A DNA stretch of 64,000 bases from Sterolibacterium sp964500605 (GCA_964500605.1 CAZCOS010000001.1:1-64000); one strand, 5' to 3'; positions 24,334 through 33,741 are shown, counted from the stretch's first letter. Numbers and translations: made by a program. The notes: a model not told the origin generated them from the letters alone.

Positions 24334-25043
24334 TGTTTGTCCAGGCTCAGGGTATAAACCGTCAAGGTCAGCACACAGCGCGGGTATTTTTCAACGACCA
24401 GATCCGCACGCTCCCAGACGATGCGTTCCGGCATAGCCTCAACCGCTGCCAAATATTTTGAGATGTCATTGTAACTACCCGCCACACGCATTTCGATCGT
24501 ATGTTTGTAAATGTTGGTGATACCCGGCTCACCTTTTTGCGCGGCATCCTTACGTCCGGATTTAACCTCGGATGTTGCAGCGGCTGGCTTTTCGTCCTGT
24601 TTTTTGGCGGATGAAGGCTCAATCAGTGGTGCGACCGCCAATGTATGCAGAGAAAGTAGCTCGAGATGTCCGTTCTTCGTCAGCAATCCTTCAAGGAAGC
24701 CCTGCATCTTTTCGGGTGGAACCAAGCTATTCTGGACATTATGCAAGCGGACATCAATGGCGGCCATGCTCTTCTTGATTTCCTGCAAGGCCGCTTTGGT
24801 GCTGGCATCCGGATCGGTCAGCTGGGATTTCAGGGCTGCCACCTGAGCTTCCTGCGATGCCAGTTCGCCCTTAAGCTGATTGATCCTTTTAGCTTGCGTA
24901 TGCTGCCGGGTAATCTGCGGATCGATCAGGGTCAGGTAACCAAACACCAAACCGCCCAGTAGCACAGACCCACCAATCGTCATGCGTTCGCGCGGCAAAA
25001 GCGCGTCGAAACGACCTGTCAATTCAAGCAGTTTGTCTTTCAA
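24318..25043 (-). CDS. mshJ: MSHA biogenesis protein MshJ (PilO-like)
   Basis: A 241-residue single-span inner-membrane protein. A membrane helix at about 22-42 is followed by a coiled coil (KRINQLKGELASQEAQVAAL) and a ferredoxin-like PilO-type domain at the end. It should pair with the PilN-like product of the gene before it. It starts with TTG at 25043, which overlaps the stop of that gene (TTGA), implying translational coupling. Residues about 145-170 are a Lys/Ala/Glu-rich insert. Confidence 0.85.
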   Translation of the reverse strand: MKDKLLELTGRFDALLPRERMTIGGSVLLGGLVFGYLTLIDPQITRQHTQAKRINQLKGELASQEAQVAALKSQLTDPDASTKAALQEIKKSMAAIDVRLHNVQNSLVPPEKMQGFLEGLLTKNGHLELLSLHTLAVAPLIEPSSAKKQDEKPAAATSEVKSGRKDAAQKGEPGITNIYKHTIEMRVAGSYNDISKYLAAVEAMPERIVWERADLVVEKYPRCVLTLTVYTLSLDKQWLTV

Positions 25044-25717
25044 GGTTTCGCTCCTGCTTTGGCATCCTTGGGTTTGGATTTCATTACAAAATCGACAAAG
25101 GGTGCCATTTTCGACTTTTGATCATCCGACGATGCAGCTGGTTCAGGTTGTTTCGGATCCGCAACCTTGACAGGCCGATCCATGGTCAGCGACGAAAAAC
25201 CCACCCCCTGGAAAGCGGCCTCATTACCAAGACGGTGAATGAAATCAGGAAGGGAAACCGGCTTGAGCATGCTACCCCGTATTTCAATGCTCTCATCCGA
25301 AGAATGAAGCGAAAAACCGGTAAGCCAGAGATCGCGCGGAACTTGCCGGGCGAAACCACGCATGAACTCGGAGAACCCGCCATTCTTCCCAAACACGCCA
25401 CCTTCCAAAATAGCAATGATTTCCTCGCGAAGATCCAAAAGGGTACGTGCATGCTCCAACTCTTCGGCAAGACGGGGACTTGGCTTGTTCTCTGCAACTT
25501 GCTTGGCTAGTTCTTGAACCTGCGCTTGGAGGGCCTTAACTTCAGCATCGCGTTTATCCGCCTCTTTCTGTACGGCATTCGCCTGCTGAAACGCCACCGA
25601 AAAAGCACCTAACAAAACGGCAAGCAGAATGCCACTCGCGATGAGCAGTGGAATCGCTGTCAATAAGTCCCGTTTCTTTCGAAGATCCGGATTGATGAGA
25701 TTAAGCTGCTGCGCCAT
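25040..25717 (-). CDS. PilN-like MSHA assembly protein
   Basis: A 225-residue inner-membrane protein whose N-terminus QQLNLINPDLRKKRD is a form of the PilN motif (INLLP-like) that docks onto PilM/MshI. A membrane helix at about 20-43 follows, then a coiled coil (about 45-85) and a PilN fold with DLWLTGFSLHSSDESIEIRG. The C-terminus is Lys/Pro-rich. In some MSHA clusters this gene is named mshI2. It sits 8 bp after the MshI gene and overlaps mshJ by four bases. Confidence 0.82.
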   Translation of the reverse strand: MAQQLNLINPDLRKKRDLLTAIPLLIASGILLAVLLGAFSVAFQQANAVQKEADKRDAEVKALQAQVQELAKQVAENKPSPRLAEELEHARTLLDLREEIIAILEGGVFGKNGGFSEFMRGFARQVPRDLWLTGFSLHSSDESIEIRGSMLKPVSLPDFIHRLGNEAAFQGVGFSSLTMDRPVKVADPKQPEPAASSDDQKSKMAPFVDFVMKSKPKDAKAGAKP

Positions 25718-25725
25718 GCTTTCTC

Positions 25726-26700
25726 CTACTCACGCAAGGCTGCGCCCAGCAGCTTGAGATAAAAGGTTTGTCTTCCCGGCTGGGCCAATTCGGGAACCAG
25801 CGTGATATTGAGAACTTCGGTCAAATCCAGCTCTCCAACTGGCAAGGTCAAATAACCGCGCAGATATTCAAGCAAGCCCGTTACCATTGGCAATGGGGTC
25901 ATCAACACCTTCGAGATACTGACCTGCCCATGGAGACGCTCAAAGTTATCCAGAGAACGCTGCACTTCCAGGGCAATACGATCAAACATTTGCTGACGCC
26001 ACTCGCCCTCCGCCTGCTCAAGGCGCGTGCGTGGCAGATCGATCTGGCGAGCCGCAATGAGTTCGCCATTGAAGGTAAAGGTCAGGGATGTTCGCTCCTC
26101 ATCGAACATCAGCATGGCCAACCCCCGGCCCGGCTCTTCAAACAGGGCTGCAATGTTACGGATGGCCATTTCAGGAATATCGATCGCTTCAATGCGGGCA
26201 TCTGCATCGTTGAACCAGCCCATTCGTTCTGCAATCAGCCCTTCATCGGCTGCCGCCACAAAACCTTGCCGCACACCGCCCACACGTTCCACTGGCGAGG
26301 CCACCTCGACCACATCCAGCATCATGGTTTCGGCCGGAAAATCGACCATATCCTTGATCGACCAGCGCACGGCCTCCTTCATTTCCTCCGCAGGCACAGC
26401 AGGCAACTCGATCTGAAGAAACTGGTATTCGCCCGGTAGCAAAAGAAGCGAACAATTGCTTTGATTCAAGCCTAATTCCTTGGCAAGCAGCTTAAGGTTA
26501 GCCGGATCAGCCGAAGGGCCCGATTCCGTCCGTAGCATGAGCACTTCCGGTCTTTGCCCGAAACGCCGCACAACATAGGCAATCGAAAGCGTCCCAGCCC
26601 CAAAGGACAGCGCAACCCAACCCTCCCGAACCTTGGAACGAAAAAGCTTTCCACCCATCTTGGCTCTGACCGATCCGGCGATTTCAGCAATCCGAGTCAC
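25726..26700 (-). CDS. mshI: MSHA biogenesis protein MshI (PilM-like)
   Basis: A 324-residue cytoplasmic actin-like protein related to PilM, expected to bind the N-terminal tail of the PilN-like partner. Supporting segments are VALSFGAGTLSIAYVVRR near the start, LLLPGEYQFLQIELPAVPA, EMKEAVRWSIKDMVDFPAE (characteristic of MshI/PilM-like proteins) and IRNIAALFEEPGRGLAMLMF. The GTG at 26700 is favoured because AAGGATGAGG precedes it; ATG at 26658 is an alternative. It is the first gene of the leftward msh operon. The 175 bp upstream hold no obvious promoter match. Confidence 0.88.
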   Translation of the reverse strand: MTRIAEIAGSVRAKMGGKLFRSKVREGWVALSFGAGTLSIAYVVRRFGQRPEVLMLRTESGPSADPANLKLLAKELGLNQSNCSLLLLPGEYQFLQIELPAVPAEEMKEAVRWSIKDMVDFPAETMMLDVVEVASPVERVGGVRQGFVAAADEGLIAERMGWFNDADARIEAIDIPEMAIRNIAALFEEPGRGLAMLMFDEERTSLTFTFNGELIAARQIDLPRTRLEQAEGEWRQQMFDRIALEVQRSLDNFERLHGQVSISKVLMTPLPMVTGLLEYLRGYLTLPVGELDLTEVLNITLVPELAQPGRQTFYLKLLGAALRE

Positions 26701-26875
26701 TGCCTCATCCTTTTCTTTTATTCAAAGGGCTCATTATTCGTTCTACTCGCAAAAGGCAACCCGCTGGGTGGTCACCAAGACGCCAACAGGGCATTCAGCA
26801 CCCGCGAAGTATTGTTTTACCATTATTTCAATGAAGCGTTTCAGGGCCTCTCAAAAAACAACTTCCCATTCCCCT

Positions 26876-27895
26876 TCAAACAACAGCCTCTTCCTTCGGT
26901 TTTTTGACCTGAACGAATTGTTCACGGGAAACGCCCAGCCACATTACCAGCGGCGAAGCAACCAGCACGGAAGAATAAATCCCAAAAAGGATGCCGATCG
27001 TCAAGGCCAAGGCGAAGTAATGCAGGGCTGTTCCACCAAAAATCAGCATCGCGGTCACCATCATCTGAGTGGAGCCATGGGTAATAATGGTGCGTGAAAT
27101 CGTACTCGTGATTGCGTGATCCAGCACTTGTGGCGTCGTCATACCGCGTTTCTTCTTAAAGGTTTCCCGTACCCGGTCAAAAACAATCACGGACTCATTA
27201 ACGGAATACCCCAGAACTGCCAGCACCGCCGCGAGGACGGGCAAGGAAAACTCCCACTGAAACAGGGCAAAGAAGCCAAGGATGATAATGACATCATGCA
27301 GGTTGGCAATGATGGCCGATACGGCAAAACGCCACTCAAAACGGAAAGCCAGATAGATCACGATCCCGATCACGACAAGCAGCAAGGCCATGGCCCCATC
27401 GGAAGCGAGTTCCTTTCCAACCTGCGGGCCCACAAATTCAACACGCTTCAGATGAACGGGTTCGGCCTGTTTTTCATCCTGACAGACGGTCTTCTTGATG
27501 TTCTCACCCTTGTCGGTGACGTAGCTGATTTCGTGCGTCTGGCCATTTTCCATGGCACACAAGGAAGTAAATATCCGATCAGTGGCTTTTCCGGCAGCGT
27601 GCCCCTCTTCGGACTTAAGCGGCAAACGGATCAGCAACTCGCGTGAGCTGCCAAAATTTTGCACCTGGGGATCAAAAACACCATCTTGCACCAATCGCGC
27701 TCTAACCTTTTCGACATCCGGAGCAGTGGCATAACTCACTTCCATCAAGGTCCCTCCCGTAAACTCGATGGAAAGATGCAGCCCTTTGGTCACCAGGAAA
27801 ACGACAGCGAGAATAAAGGTAATGACCGAGATGATATTGAACACCAAAGCATGACGCATAAAGGGAATGTCATGCCGGATTCGAAAAAATTCCAT
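26876..27895 (-). CDS. secF: Protein translocase subunit SecF
   Basis: An inner-membrane partner of SecD that uses the proton gradient to finish protein export through SecYEG. The 339-residue product has an N-terminal helix, a periplasmic domain with TGGTLMEVSY, and five membrane helices including GYSVNESVIVFDRVRE and SRTIITHGSTQMMVTAMLIFGG, which are SecF signatures. It starts 37 bp after the secD stop. The order queA-tgt-yajC-secD-secF is the common proteobacterial operon. Confidence 0.97.
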   Translation of the reverse strand: MEFFRIRHDIPFMRHALVFNIISVITFILAVVFLVTKGLHLSIEFTGGTLMEVSYATAPDVEKVRARLVQDGVFDPQVQNFGSSRELLIRLPLKSEEGHAAGKATDRIFTSLCAMENGQTHEISYVTDKGENIKKTVCQDEKQAEPVHLKRVEFVGPQVGKELASDGAMALLLVVIGIVIYLAFRFEWRFAVSAIIANLHDVIIILGFFALFQWEFSLPVLAAVLAVLGYSVNESVIVFDRVRETFKKKRGMTTPQVLDHAITSTISRTIITHGSTQMMVTAMLIFGGTALHYFALALTIGILFGIYSSVLVASPLVMWLGVSREQFVQVKKPKEEAVV

Positions 27896-27932
27896 TTTGT
27901 TTAATCCTGTAACAGCGTCGATTCAGGGAAGA

Positions 27933-29816
27933 TTATTTAGTCGTGTTGCCTGGAATCCAGACCTGTCCGATCGCCAGACGGGTGATCTTGCGCCGCGAGC
28001 CATAAATCAGGTTGATGATGGCGCGTGAAACCACCACGGAACTGAACATCGAAGTCAGGATGCCGAGGCAATGAACCACAGCAAAACCTCGAACCGGGCC
28101 CGAACCGAAGATCAGCAAGGCGATACCGGCAATCAGCGTTGTGACGTTCGAATCCAGAATCGTCGCCCAAGCACGCTCGTAGCCCGCTGAAATAGCGGCC
28201 TGCGGAGAGGAGCCATTACGCAGTTCTTCACGAATACGCTCGTTGATCAGTACGTTCGCATCGATAGCCATCCCCAGCGTCAGCGCGATGGCCGCAATAC
28301 CCGGCAAAGTCAATGTCGCTTGCAGGAGTGAGAGCAAGGCAAAGAGCAACATGACATTGGAAGCCAAAGCCAACACCGAAACAAACCCGAAAAGCAGGTA
28401 ATACACGGACATGAAGACTGCAATGGCCAGGAAGCCCCCCAGCGTCGAATGGAAGCCCTTTTCGATGTTTTCCGCCCCCAGGCTCGGACCAATGGTTCTC
28501 TCCTCGATGATATCCATGGGTGCTGCCAATGAACCTGCCCGCAGGAGCAAGGCCACATCATTGGATTCCACCGTGCTCATGCGGCCACTGATTTGTACGC
28601 GTCCGCCTCCGATTTCGCTACGGATAACCGGTGCAGTGACCACCTCCCCTTTACCCTTTTCGATCAGCAAAATCGCCATGCGCTTACCAATATTGTCGCG
28701 TGTGATTTCCTTGAAGATTCGCGCACCGGCAGAATCCAGGGTCAGGTGCACGGCAGGCTCCTGGGTCTGACCATCAAAACCAGGCTGGGCATCCGTGAGG
28801 CGCTCACCGGTCAACACAACCTGTTTCTTGACCAGCAGGGCATAACCGCCCCGCTCGGTGTAATACTCGGTTCCAAGCGGCGGCTGCCCCTTGGCGGCCT
28901 GTTCCATGACCGAAGGGTTCGCACTGTTTTCATCATCCACCATGCGGATTTCTAGAGTCGCCGTGCGCCCAAGAATATCTTTAGCCTTCGCCGTATCCTG
29001 AACGCCCGGCAGTTGCACAACGATACGATCCGCACCTTGCTGCTGGATGACGGGCTCGGCCACACCCAGCTCATTGATTCGGTTGTGCAGCGTGGAAATA
29101 TTCTGTTTGATGGCGAATTCCTGAATACGTTTTTCTGCCTCAGGCTTGAGCTTGCCGGTCAGCTTGAAAGCGGCCTCACCGCCATCCTGCCCTTCGGCAA
29201 AAACCAGATCAGGCTGGGCATCCTGCAAGGCAAAACGCGCTTTGTCCCGGGCTTCGGCATCACGGAATTTGACGACCAGCGTCATACCCTCACGCGCAAT
29301 GCCCGCGTGACGCACATTTTTTTCACGCAACAGGCTACGCACATCGGCAGAAGTCGCATCCAGCCGTTTGGTCAAAGCCCCTTTCATATCGACCTGAAGC
29401 AGAAAATGAACACCACCGCGCAGATCAAGCCCCAGATACATCGGCAAAGCATGAAGATTGGTCAGCCATTGCGGAGAAGCAGAAAGCAGATTCAAGGCTA
29501 CGCTGTAGGTCGGATCAGAACTATCCGGATTCAGTGCTTTCTCAATGGCATCACGCGCTTTCATTTGCGCATCGGTATCCTTGAACCGTACCCGGATGCT
29601 GTTGTTATCCACAAACACGCCGTCATCGGCCAAAGCCGCTGTTTTGAGTGTTTCAACAATCCGTGCCTGAATCTTTTCATCCACCTTGACCGTCGCCTTG
29701 ACGCTTGAAACCTGTACGGCAGGTGATTCGCCATAAAAATTGGGCAGGGTATAAAGCGCGCCCAACAGCAGCACGACAACGACCAAAAGATTTTTCCAGA
29801 GAGGATAACGATTCAT
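27933..29816 (-). CDS. secD: Protein translocase subunit SecD
   Basis: A 627-residue inner-membrane RND-type protein that forms the SecDF complex. The first membrane helix (about 8-25) is followed by a large periplasmic P1 domain with GLDLRGGVHFLLQVDM and LGRTATLEIRMV, then the C-terminal six-helix bundle with LTLGMAIDANVLINERIREE and GSGPVRGFAVVHCLGILTS. The length and motifs agree with the family. ATG 29816 places a normal membrane anchor at the N-terminus. Downstream of yajC by 108 bp and upstream of secF on the same strand. Confidence 0.97.
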   Translation of the reverse strand: MNRYPLWKNLLVVVVLLLGALYTLPNFYGESPAVQVSSVKATVKVDEKIQARIVETLKTAALADDGVFVDNNSIRVRFKDTDAQMKARDAIEKALNPDSSDPTYSVALNLLSASPQWLTNLHALPMYLGLDLRGGVHFLLQVDMKGALTKRLDATSADVRSLLREKNVRHAGIAREGMTLVVKFRDAEARDKARFALQDAQPDLVFAEGQDGGEAAFKLTGKLKPEAEKRIQEFAIKQNISTLHNRINELGVAEPVIQQQGADRIVVQLPGVQDTAKAKDILGRTATLEIRMVDDENSANPSVMEQAAKGQPPLGTEYYTERGGYALLVKKQVVLTGERLTDAQPGFDGQTQEPAVHLTLDSAGARIFKEITRDNIGKRMAILLIEKGKGEVVTAPVIRSEIGGGRVQISGRMSTVESNDVALLLRAGSLAAPMDIIEERTIGPSLGAENIEKGFHSTLGGFLAIAVFMSVYYLLFGFVSVLALASNVMLLFALLSLLQATLTLPGIAAIALTLGMAIDANVLINERIREELRNGSSPQAAISAGYERAWATILDSNVTTLIAGIALLIFGSGPVRGFAVVHCLGILTSMFSSVVVSRAIINLIYGSRRKITRLAIGQVWIPGNTTK

Positions 29817-29924
29817 GTTTCAGCGAACAAACAAGGAAAAAGGTGAGACAACGAACACTGCTTGACGCAGCGTGACAAAACGCTGCGGGCCTCCGGAGGA
29901 AAGCTTTCCGGATGAGCGAGCCCT

Positions 29925-30263
29925 TTACAGACTCTTCAAGGTTCCTTTGGGCAAAAGGTTTGAAACCGCATGTTTCTGGACAAGGATTTCAATCGATTGA
30001 TCCTTGATCGTCCCCACCTCGACCGTCAGATAGTTTTCGCCTACTTTGACGATACGACCGGCCATGCCGCCCTGCGTCACGATTTCATCACCTTTGGACA
30101 AGGCATCCACCATGGCTTTATGCTCCTTGGCCTTCTTCATCTGCGGCCGGATCATCAAAAACCACAGCACGACGAACATCAGGAGAATCGGCAACATCTG
30201 CATCAAGCCACCCGCGGCATCGGGGCTGGCTGCCGCCTGGGCATAAGCATTGGAAATCAGCAC
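29925..30263 (-). CDS. yajC: Preprotein translocase accessory protein YajC
   Basis: A 112-residue single-span membrane protein that associates with SecDF. It has one membrane helix (about 20-38, MLPILLMFVVLWFLMIRPQ) directly followed by the conserved KKAKEHKAMVDALSKGDEIVTQGGMAGRI. The start is GTG at 30263 with CAGGAG well placed upstream. It lies between tgt and secD in the standard order. Confidence 0.95.
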   Translation of the reverse strand: MLISNAYAQAAASPDAAGGLMQMLPILLMFVVLWFLMIRPQMKKAKEHKAMVDALSKGDEIVTQGGMAGRIVKVGENYLTVEVGTIKDQSIEILVQKHAVSNLLPKGTLKSL

Positions 30264-30310
30264 AACGGACTCCTGACAAAAAGTAAGGACAAATAAACCG
30301 ATCGATTATA

Positions 30311-31417
30311 TCAGCCGCCCGCGCGTTCTCTGCGAAACCGCGCAACGGTTTCTGACAAAGTCCCGCTAACGATGGCATCGCGCAAATCACGCATCAAGGT
30401 CTGGTAATAGTGGAGATTGTGCAGGGTATTCAACCGAGCTCCGAGAATTTCGCCGGTCCGGTGAAGATGATGCAGATAAGCCCGGCTATACAGACGGCAA
30501 GTCGAACAGGAACAGCTTTCATCAAGCGGACGCAAATCCGACTTATAAGTCGCATTCTTGATCTTGATGTCGCCGTAGCGCGTAAAAAGCCAGCCATTTC
30601 GTGCATTGCGCGTCGGCATGACGCAATCGAACATATCGATTCCCTGTCCCACGGCAAACACCAGGTCTTCCGGCGATCCAACGCCCATCAGATAGCGCGG
30701 TTTCTGTACTGGCAAACGTGGCGCGACATGCGCCAGAATGCGTGCCATATCCTCTTTCGGCTCACCCACCGACAAACCGCCGATGGCATAACCGTCAAAA
30801 TCGAGTTCCTCCAAAGCCGACAGAGAAATATCGCGCAAATCCTCGTACATCCCTCCTTGCACGATCCCGAAAAGCGCGTTGGCATTTTCGAGATCACGAT
30901 GCGCATCACGGGAACGTCGGGCCCATCGCAAAGACAGACGCATGGATTTCTCGGCCTGACGACGATCTGCGGGATAAGGGGTACATTCATCAAAAATCAT
31001 GACAATGTCGGAGTTCAGCGCATGCTGGATTCGCATGGACTCCTCGGGTGTCAGAAAAAGTCGATCACCATTGATAGGCGAAGCAAACCGAACCCCCTCT
31101 TCGGAAATTTTCCGCAAGGCCCCCAGCGAAAAAACCTGGAACCCTCCCGAATCCGTCAAAATGGGACCTTCCCAGCCCATGAAACGGTGCAGCCCGCCAT
31201 GTGCTGCGATAATCTCCGTCCCTGGCCGCAGCCAGAGATGAAAGGTATTTCCCAATACGATCTGAGCCCCGGTTTCACGCACTTCAGCCGGTGTCATCGC
31301 CTTGACTGTTCCATAGGTTCCGACCGGCATGAAGGCCGGCGTATCAACCTGCCCATGCGCCAATGTCAGCCGACCACGGCGCGCTGCCCCATCCTGTGTA
31401 ACAAGATCAAATTTCAT
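30311..31417 (-). CDS. tgt: Queuine tRNA-ribosyltransferase
   Basis: Exchanges guanine-34 for the queuosine precursor preQ1 in tRNAs with GUN anticodons. The 368-residue TIM-barrel enzyme shows the active-site motif DSGGFQVFSLG, substrate-pocket residues in GIVQGGMYEDLRD, the nucleophile region FDCVMPTRNARNG, and the C-terminal zinc site CSCSTCRLYSRAYLHHL. The ATG at 31417 overlaps the queA stop by four bases, so the two queuosine genes are coupled. Confidence 0.97.
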   Translation of the reverse strand: MKFDLVTQDGAARRGRLTLAHGQVDTPAFMPVGTYGTVKAMTPAEVRETGAQIVLGNTFHLWLRPGTEIIAAHGGLHRFMGWEGPILTDSGGFQVFSLGALRKISEEGVRFASPINGDRLFLTPEESMRIQHALNSDIVMIFDECTPYPADRRQAEKSMRLSLRWARRSRDAHRDLENANALFGIVQGGMYEDLRDISLSALEELDFDGYAIGGLSVGEPKEDMARILAHVAPRLPVQKPRYLMGVGSPEDLVFAVGQGIDMFDCVMPTRNARNGWLFTRYGDIKIKNATYKSDLRPLDESCSCSTCRLYSRAYLHHLHRTGEILGARLNTLHNLHYYQTLMRDLRDAIVSGTLSETVARFRRERAGG

Positions 31418-32526
31418 GATTCCACATCACCCTGCCGACGCAGCAACATTGCATCGCCGTAACTGAAAAAACGGTAGCCTTGCTGAATTGCGTGCGCATA
31501 GGCACGACGGATATTTTCCCGGCCTGAAAAAGCAGAAACCAGCATCAGCAAGGTTGAACGTGGCAGATGAAAATTGGTTAACAAACCATCCACCACGCGA
31601 AACTGAAACCCGGGCAGAATGAACAACCCGGTCTCACCCGGACCGGCCACAAGCTGTCCTCCCCCCGCAATAGCAGCCGACTCCAGTGTGCGCAAAGAAG
31701 TCGTGCCGACCGCAATGACACGCCCCCCCTGCTGACGTGTTGCCTCGATGGCTTCCACCGTTGCCTCCGGCAAAAAATAACGCTCACGATGCATCTGATG
31801 CTCCGCGAGATTATCGGTACGCACGGGCTGAAATGTCCCGGCACCGACATGCAAAGTGACATAAGCCAGGCGACAGCCCCGATGACGCAATGCCTCAAGC
31901 AAGGCATCATCGAAATGCAGCCCTGCCGTTGGCGCGGCTACAGAACCGTGCTCCCGGGCAAAGACGGTCTGATAGCGCGACTCGTCGTGATCCAACACCG
32001 CACGATCAATATAAGGGGGCAAGGGTAATCGACCATGGCGTTCCAGCAAGGTCACAACGTCCGCACCATCTGGAAAACGAAGATGATAAAACTCACCTTC
32101 CCTTGCCAGCACGTCGACATGCAGTGCATTTTCGAGCTGCAAGACACTTCCGGCACGAGGTGGCTTGCTGGCACGAACCTGCGCCAGCACTTCATTCGGA
32201 CTCGTTACCCGTTCAACCAGAACCTCAACCCGTCCCCCACTCTCTTTCACCCCAAACAATCGCGCATGCAAAACGCGCGTATCGTTCATCACCAGCAAAT
32301 CGCCCGCTTGCAACAATGCAGGCAAATCGACAATGGAACAATCCGAGAGTTGCCGTCCTTCCACCCTCAACAATCGGCTGGCACTACGCCGATCCAGCGG
32401 ATATTGAGCGATCCGCTCGGTAGGCAATTCATAATCAAAATCGGCCAGGCGCAATTGGGCCAGTGCCTCTGCAGCAGGAGCCGCCTCAGAGGAATCGGCA
32501 TCAGGCCGAAAAGAAGGAGAAGACAT
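31414..32526 (-). CDS. queA: S-adenosylmethionine:tRNA ribosyltransferase-isomerase
   Basis: Transfers and isomerises the ribosyl part of SAM onto preQ1-tRNA to give epoxyqueuosine. Family motifs are DFDYELPTERIAQYPL, VMNDTRVLHARLFG, VAAPTAGLHFDDALL and the C-terminal NFHLPRSTLLMLVSAF. With ATG 32526 the product has 370 residues, including an Ala/Ser/Glu-rich stretch of about 25 before the conserved core. No clear ribosome binding site marks the start; a GTG nine codons further upstream is an alternative. It is the first gene of the queA-tgt-yajC-secDF run. Confidence 0.95.
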   Translation of the reverse strand: MSSPSFRPDADSSEAAPAAEALAQLRLADFDYELPTERIAQYPLDRRSASRLLRVEGRQLSDCSIVDLPALLQAGDLLVMNDTRVLHARLFGVKESGGRVEVLVERVTSPNEVLAQVRASKPPRAGSVLQLENALHVDVLAREGEFYHLRFPDGADVVTLLERHGRLPLPPYIDRAVLDHDESRYQTVFAREHGSVAAPTAGLHFDDALLEALRHRGCRLAYVTLHVGAGTFQPVRTDNLAEHQMHRERYFLPEATVEAIEATRQQGGRVIAVGTTSLRTLESAAIAGGGQLVAGPGETGLFILPGFQFRVVDGLLTNFHLPRSTLLMLVSAFSGRENIRRAYAHAIQQGYRFFSYGDAMLLRRQGDVES

Positions 32527-32654
32527 CGAAAATGGAGGTATTGGTGAAATCACAAGGTTCTGACCCGGCTGAAAATCCGGAAAACACGTGCGGATCAAAT
32601 ACGATGGCGTTGACGATAGCGTTAAAAATACAGGGGCAAAAATGCGCAAAACGG

Positions 32655-32683
32655 TTGAAGTAGAACGCCGAATCGCAGATAAT
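32655..32683 (+). promoter_or_regulatory. Candidate sigma-70 promoter for tRNA-Leu
   Basis: TTGAAG, 17 bases, GATAAT. The spacing is ideal and each hexamer differs from the consensus at few positions. It points right and lies 116 bases upstream of tRNA-Leu, inside the region upstream of queA. The long leader before the tRNA makes the assignment tentative. Confidence 0.5.
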
Positions 32684-32799
32684 GCGCCCTCCTAAAGACG
32701 GGGCAGCCTATTTTAGGCGACAAGGCGTGATGCGCGCCGTGCGTGAAGAAAAAATCCAAAATCCATTTCCCTCATGCACCCCGCCCCGTCCAGCACCCT

Positions 32800-32884
32800 G
32801 CCCGGGTGGCGGAATAGGTAGACGCGACGGTCTCAAACACCGTTGCCGCAAGGCGTGCCGGTTCGATTCCGGCCCCGGGCACCA
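32800..32884 (+). tRNA. tRNA-Leu (anticodon CAA)
   Basis: An 85-base gene with acceptor arms GCCCGGG/CCCGGGC, discriminator A and encoded CCA. The anticodon stem ACGGT/ACCGT encloses loop CTCAAAC with CAA at 32834-32836, so it reads UUG. A long variable arm as in class II tRNAs is present. T arm: CCGGTTCGATTCCGG. The 3' end appears to be the attachment site of the element that follows. Confidence 0.96.
32865..32884. repeat. attL-like site (3' end of tRNA-Leu)
   Basis: GATTCCGGCCCCGGGCACCA at the tRNA 3' end recurs at 35870-35890 as a copy with one substitution and one inserted base. The pair brackets phage-derived genes and an integrase remnant. Confidence 0.6.
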
Positions 32885-33023
32885 TTGGAGATTCGCTTTA
32901 TTCTATTTTGGATAAAAAAGCGAAAAAATAAGGGGTTATCTGGTTTGTGTTTCGCCGGGATACTCTTGAAAGTGGGACTTTCGATAGTGCAATTCCCCAT
33001 TTATTCCCCTGTGAACTCCCCAG

Positions 33024-33536
33024 GTGGCTTCGATCACGAAAACAGCAAAGGGCTACCGCGTGCAGGTTTAAGTGCATGGCATGCGCAATTCAAAATCTTT
33101 CCGTACCAAACGCGAGGCCGAAGCCTGGGCGGCGGCACGAGAGACGAAGATGCGCGACCAGGACTCAATGCCGACGGGGCTGCGCCATACACGGGCCGAA
33201 ACGATGCTGCACTATATCGACGAGGTTTCGCCAACAAAGCGTGGGGAGCGGTGGGAGCGGGTACGGGTAAAGGCGTTCTTGCGTGACCCGAATTTCCCTG
33301 CGGGGAAAGTTGGGGAGATTACGCCGGAAATGATCGGCTGGGATGACGAGCTGGTGTTCGGCCTCAGCGCACAGACGCTGGACGCGCTGTTTCGGCGGCA
33401 TCGCGTGCGCTGCGGGCTTGAGGGTTTCACCTTTCACGATTTCGCGCCACACGGCGGCAACATGGATGGCGCAATCCCAAAATGGCCATGGTGTATTACA
33501 ACCCGAAGGCATCGGATATTGCCAAGCGACTTTGAT
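33024..33536 (+). pseudogene. Tyrosine integrase remnant (stop codon, deletion, frameshifts)
   Basis: A phage-type integrase can be followed in pieces. A GTG at 33024 opens VASITKTAKGYRVQV, which is stopped by TAA at 33069-33071. The same frame resumes with RNSKSFRTKREAEAWAAARE (arm-binding/N-terminal domain) and WERVRVKAFLRDPNFP, then jumps to LDALFRRHRVRCGLEGFTFHD, so the middle of the gene is missing. The catalytic box continues in another frame as SRHTAATWMA, and the C-terminal tyrosine segment in the third frame as MAMVYYNPKASDIAKRL with stop at 33536. An intact integrase would be roughly twice this length. It cannot be functional. Confidence 0.85.
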
Positions 33537-33741
33537 CCAGGGTGATGTAGTGCGGCAGCGCGTTGGGCGTTGCTGCGTCACGCTGGGCGCGTGCCTCTTT
33601 TTCGATCTGGATGAAATATCGGTGCACCTGACGGCCACGCTCTTTGTTTTCGACCATGGCCAGCTCTTTGGCCATGTCGATGGTCAGGTGGTAGTCGGTA
33701 CTCTTGCGGTCGCCGCCGTGGCCGTAATCTTGATTCACCAA
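33496..33741 (-). pseudogene. AntA/AntB-type phage anti-repressor fragment
   Basis: The translation VNQDYGHGGDRKSTDYH-LTIDMAKELAMVENKERGRQ-VHRYFIQIEKEA is the C-terminal half of an AntA/AntB domain, whose members displace phage repressors. The N-terminal half is missing: the sequence upstream (33742 onward) is the inverted repeat and the hicA leader. At its other end it runs into the integrase C-terminus, so both ends are recombination scars. Not expected to work. Confidence 0.65.

Noticed and set aside
30410..31462. A 350-codon rightward frame opposite tgt
   Set aside because: Antisense shadow of tgt, with no ribosome binding site or family resemblance.
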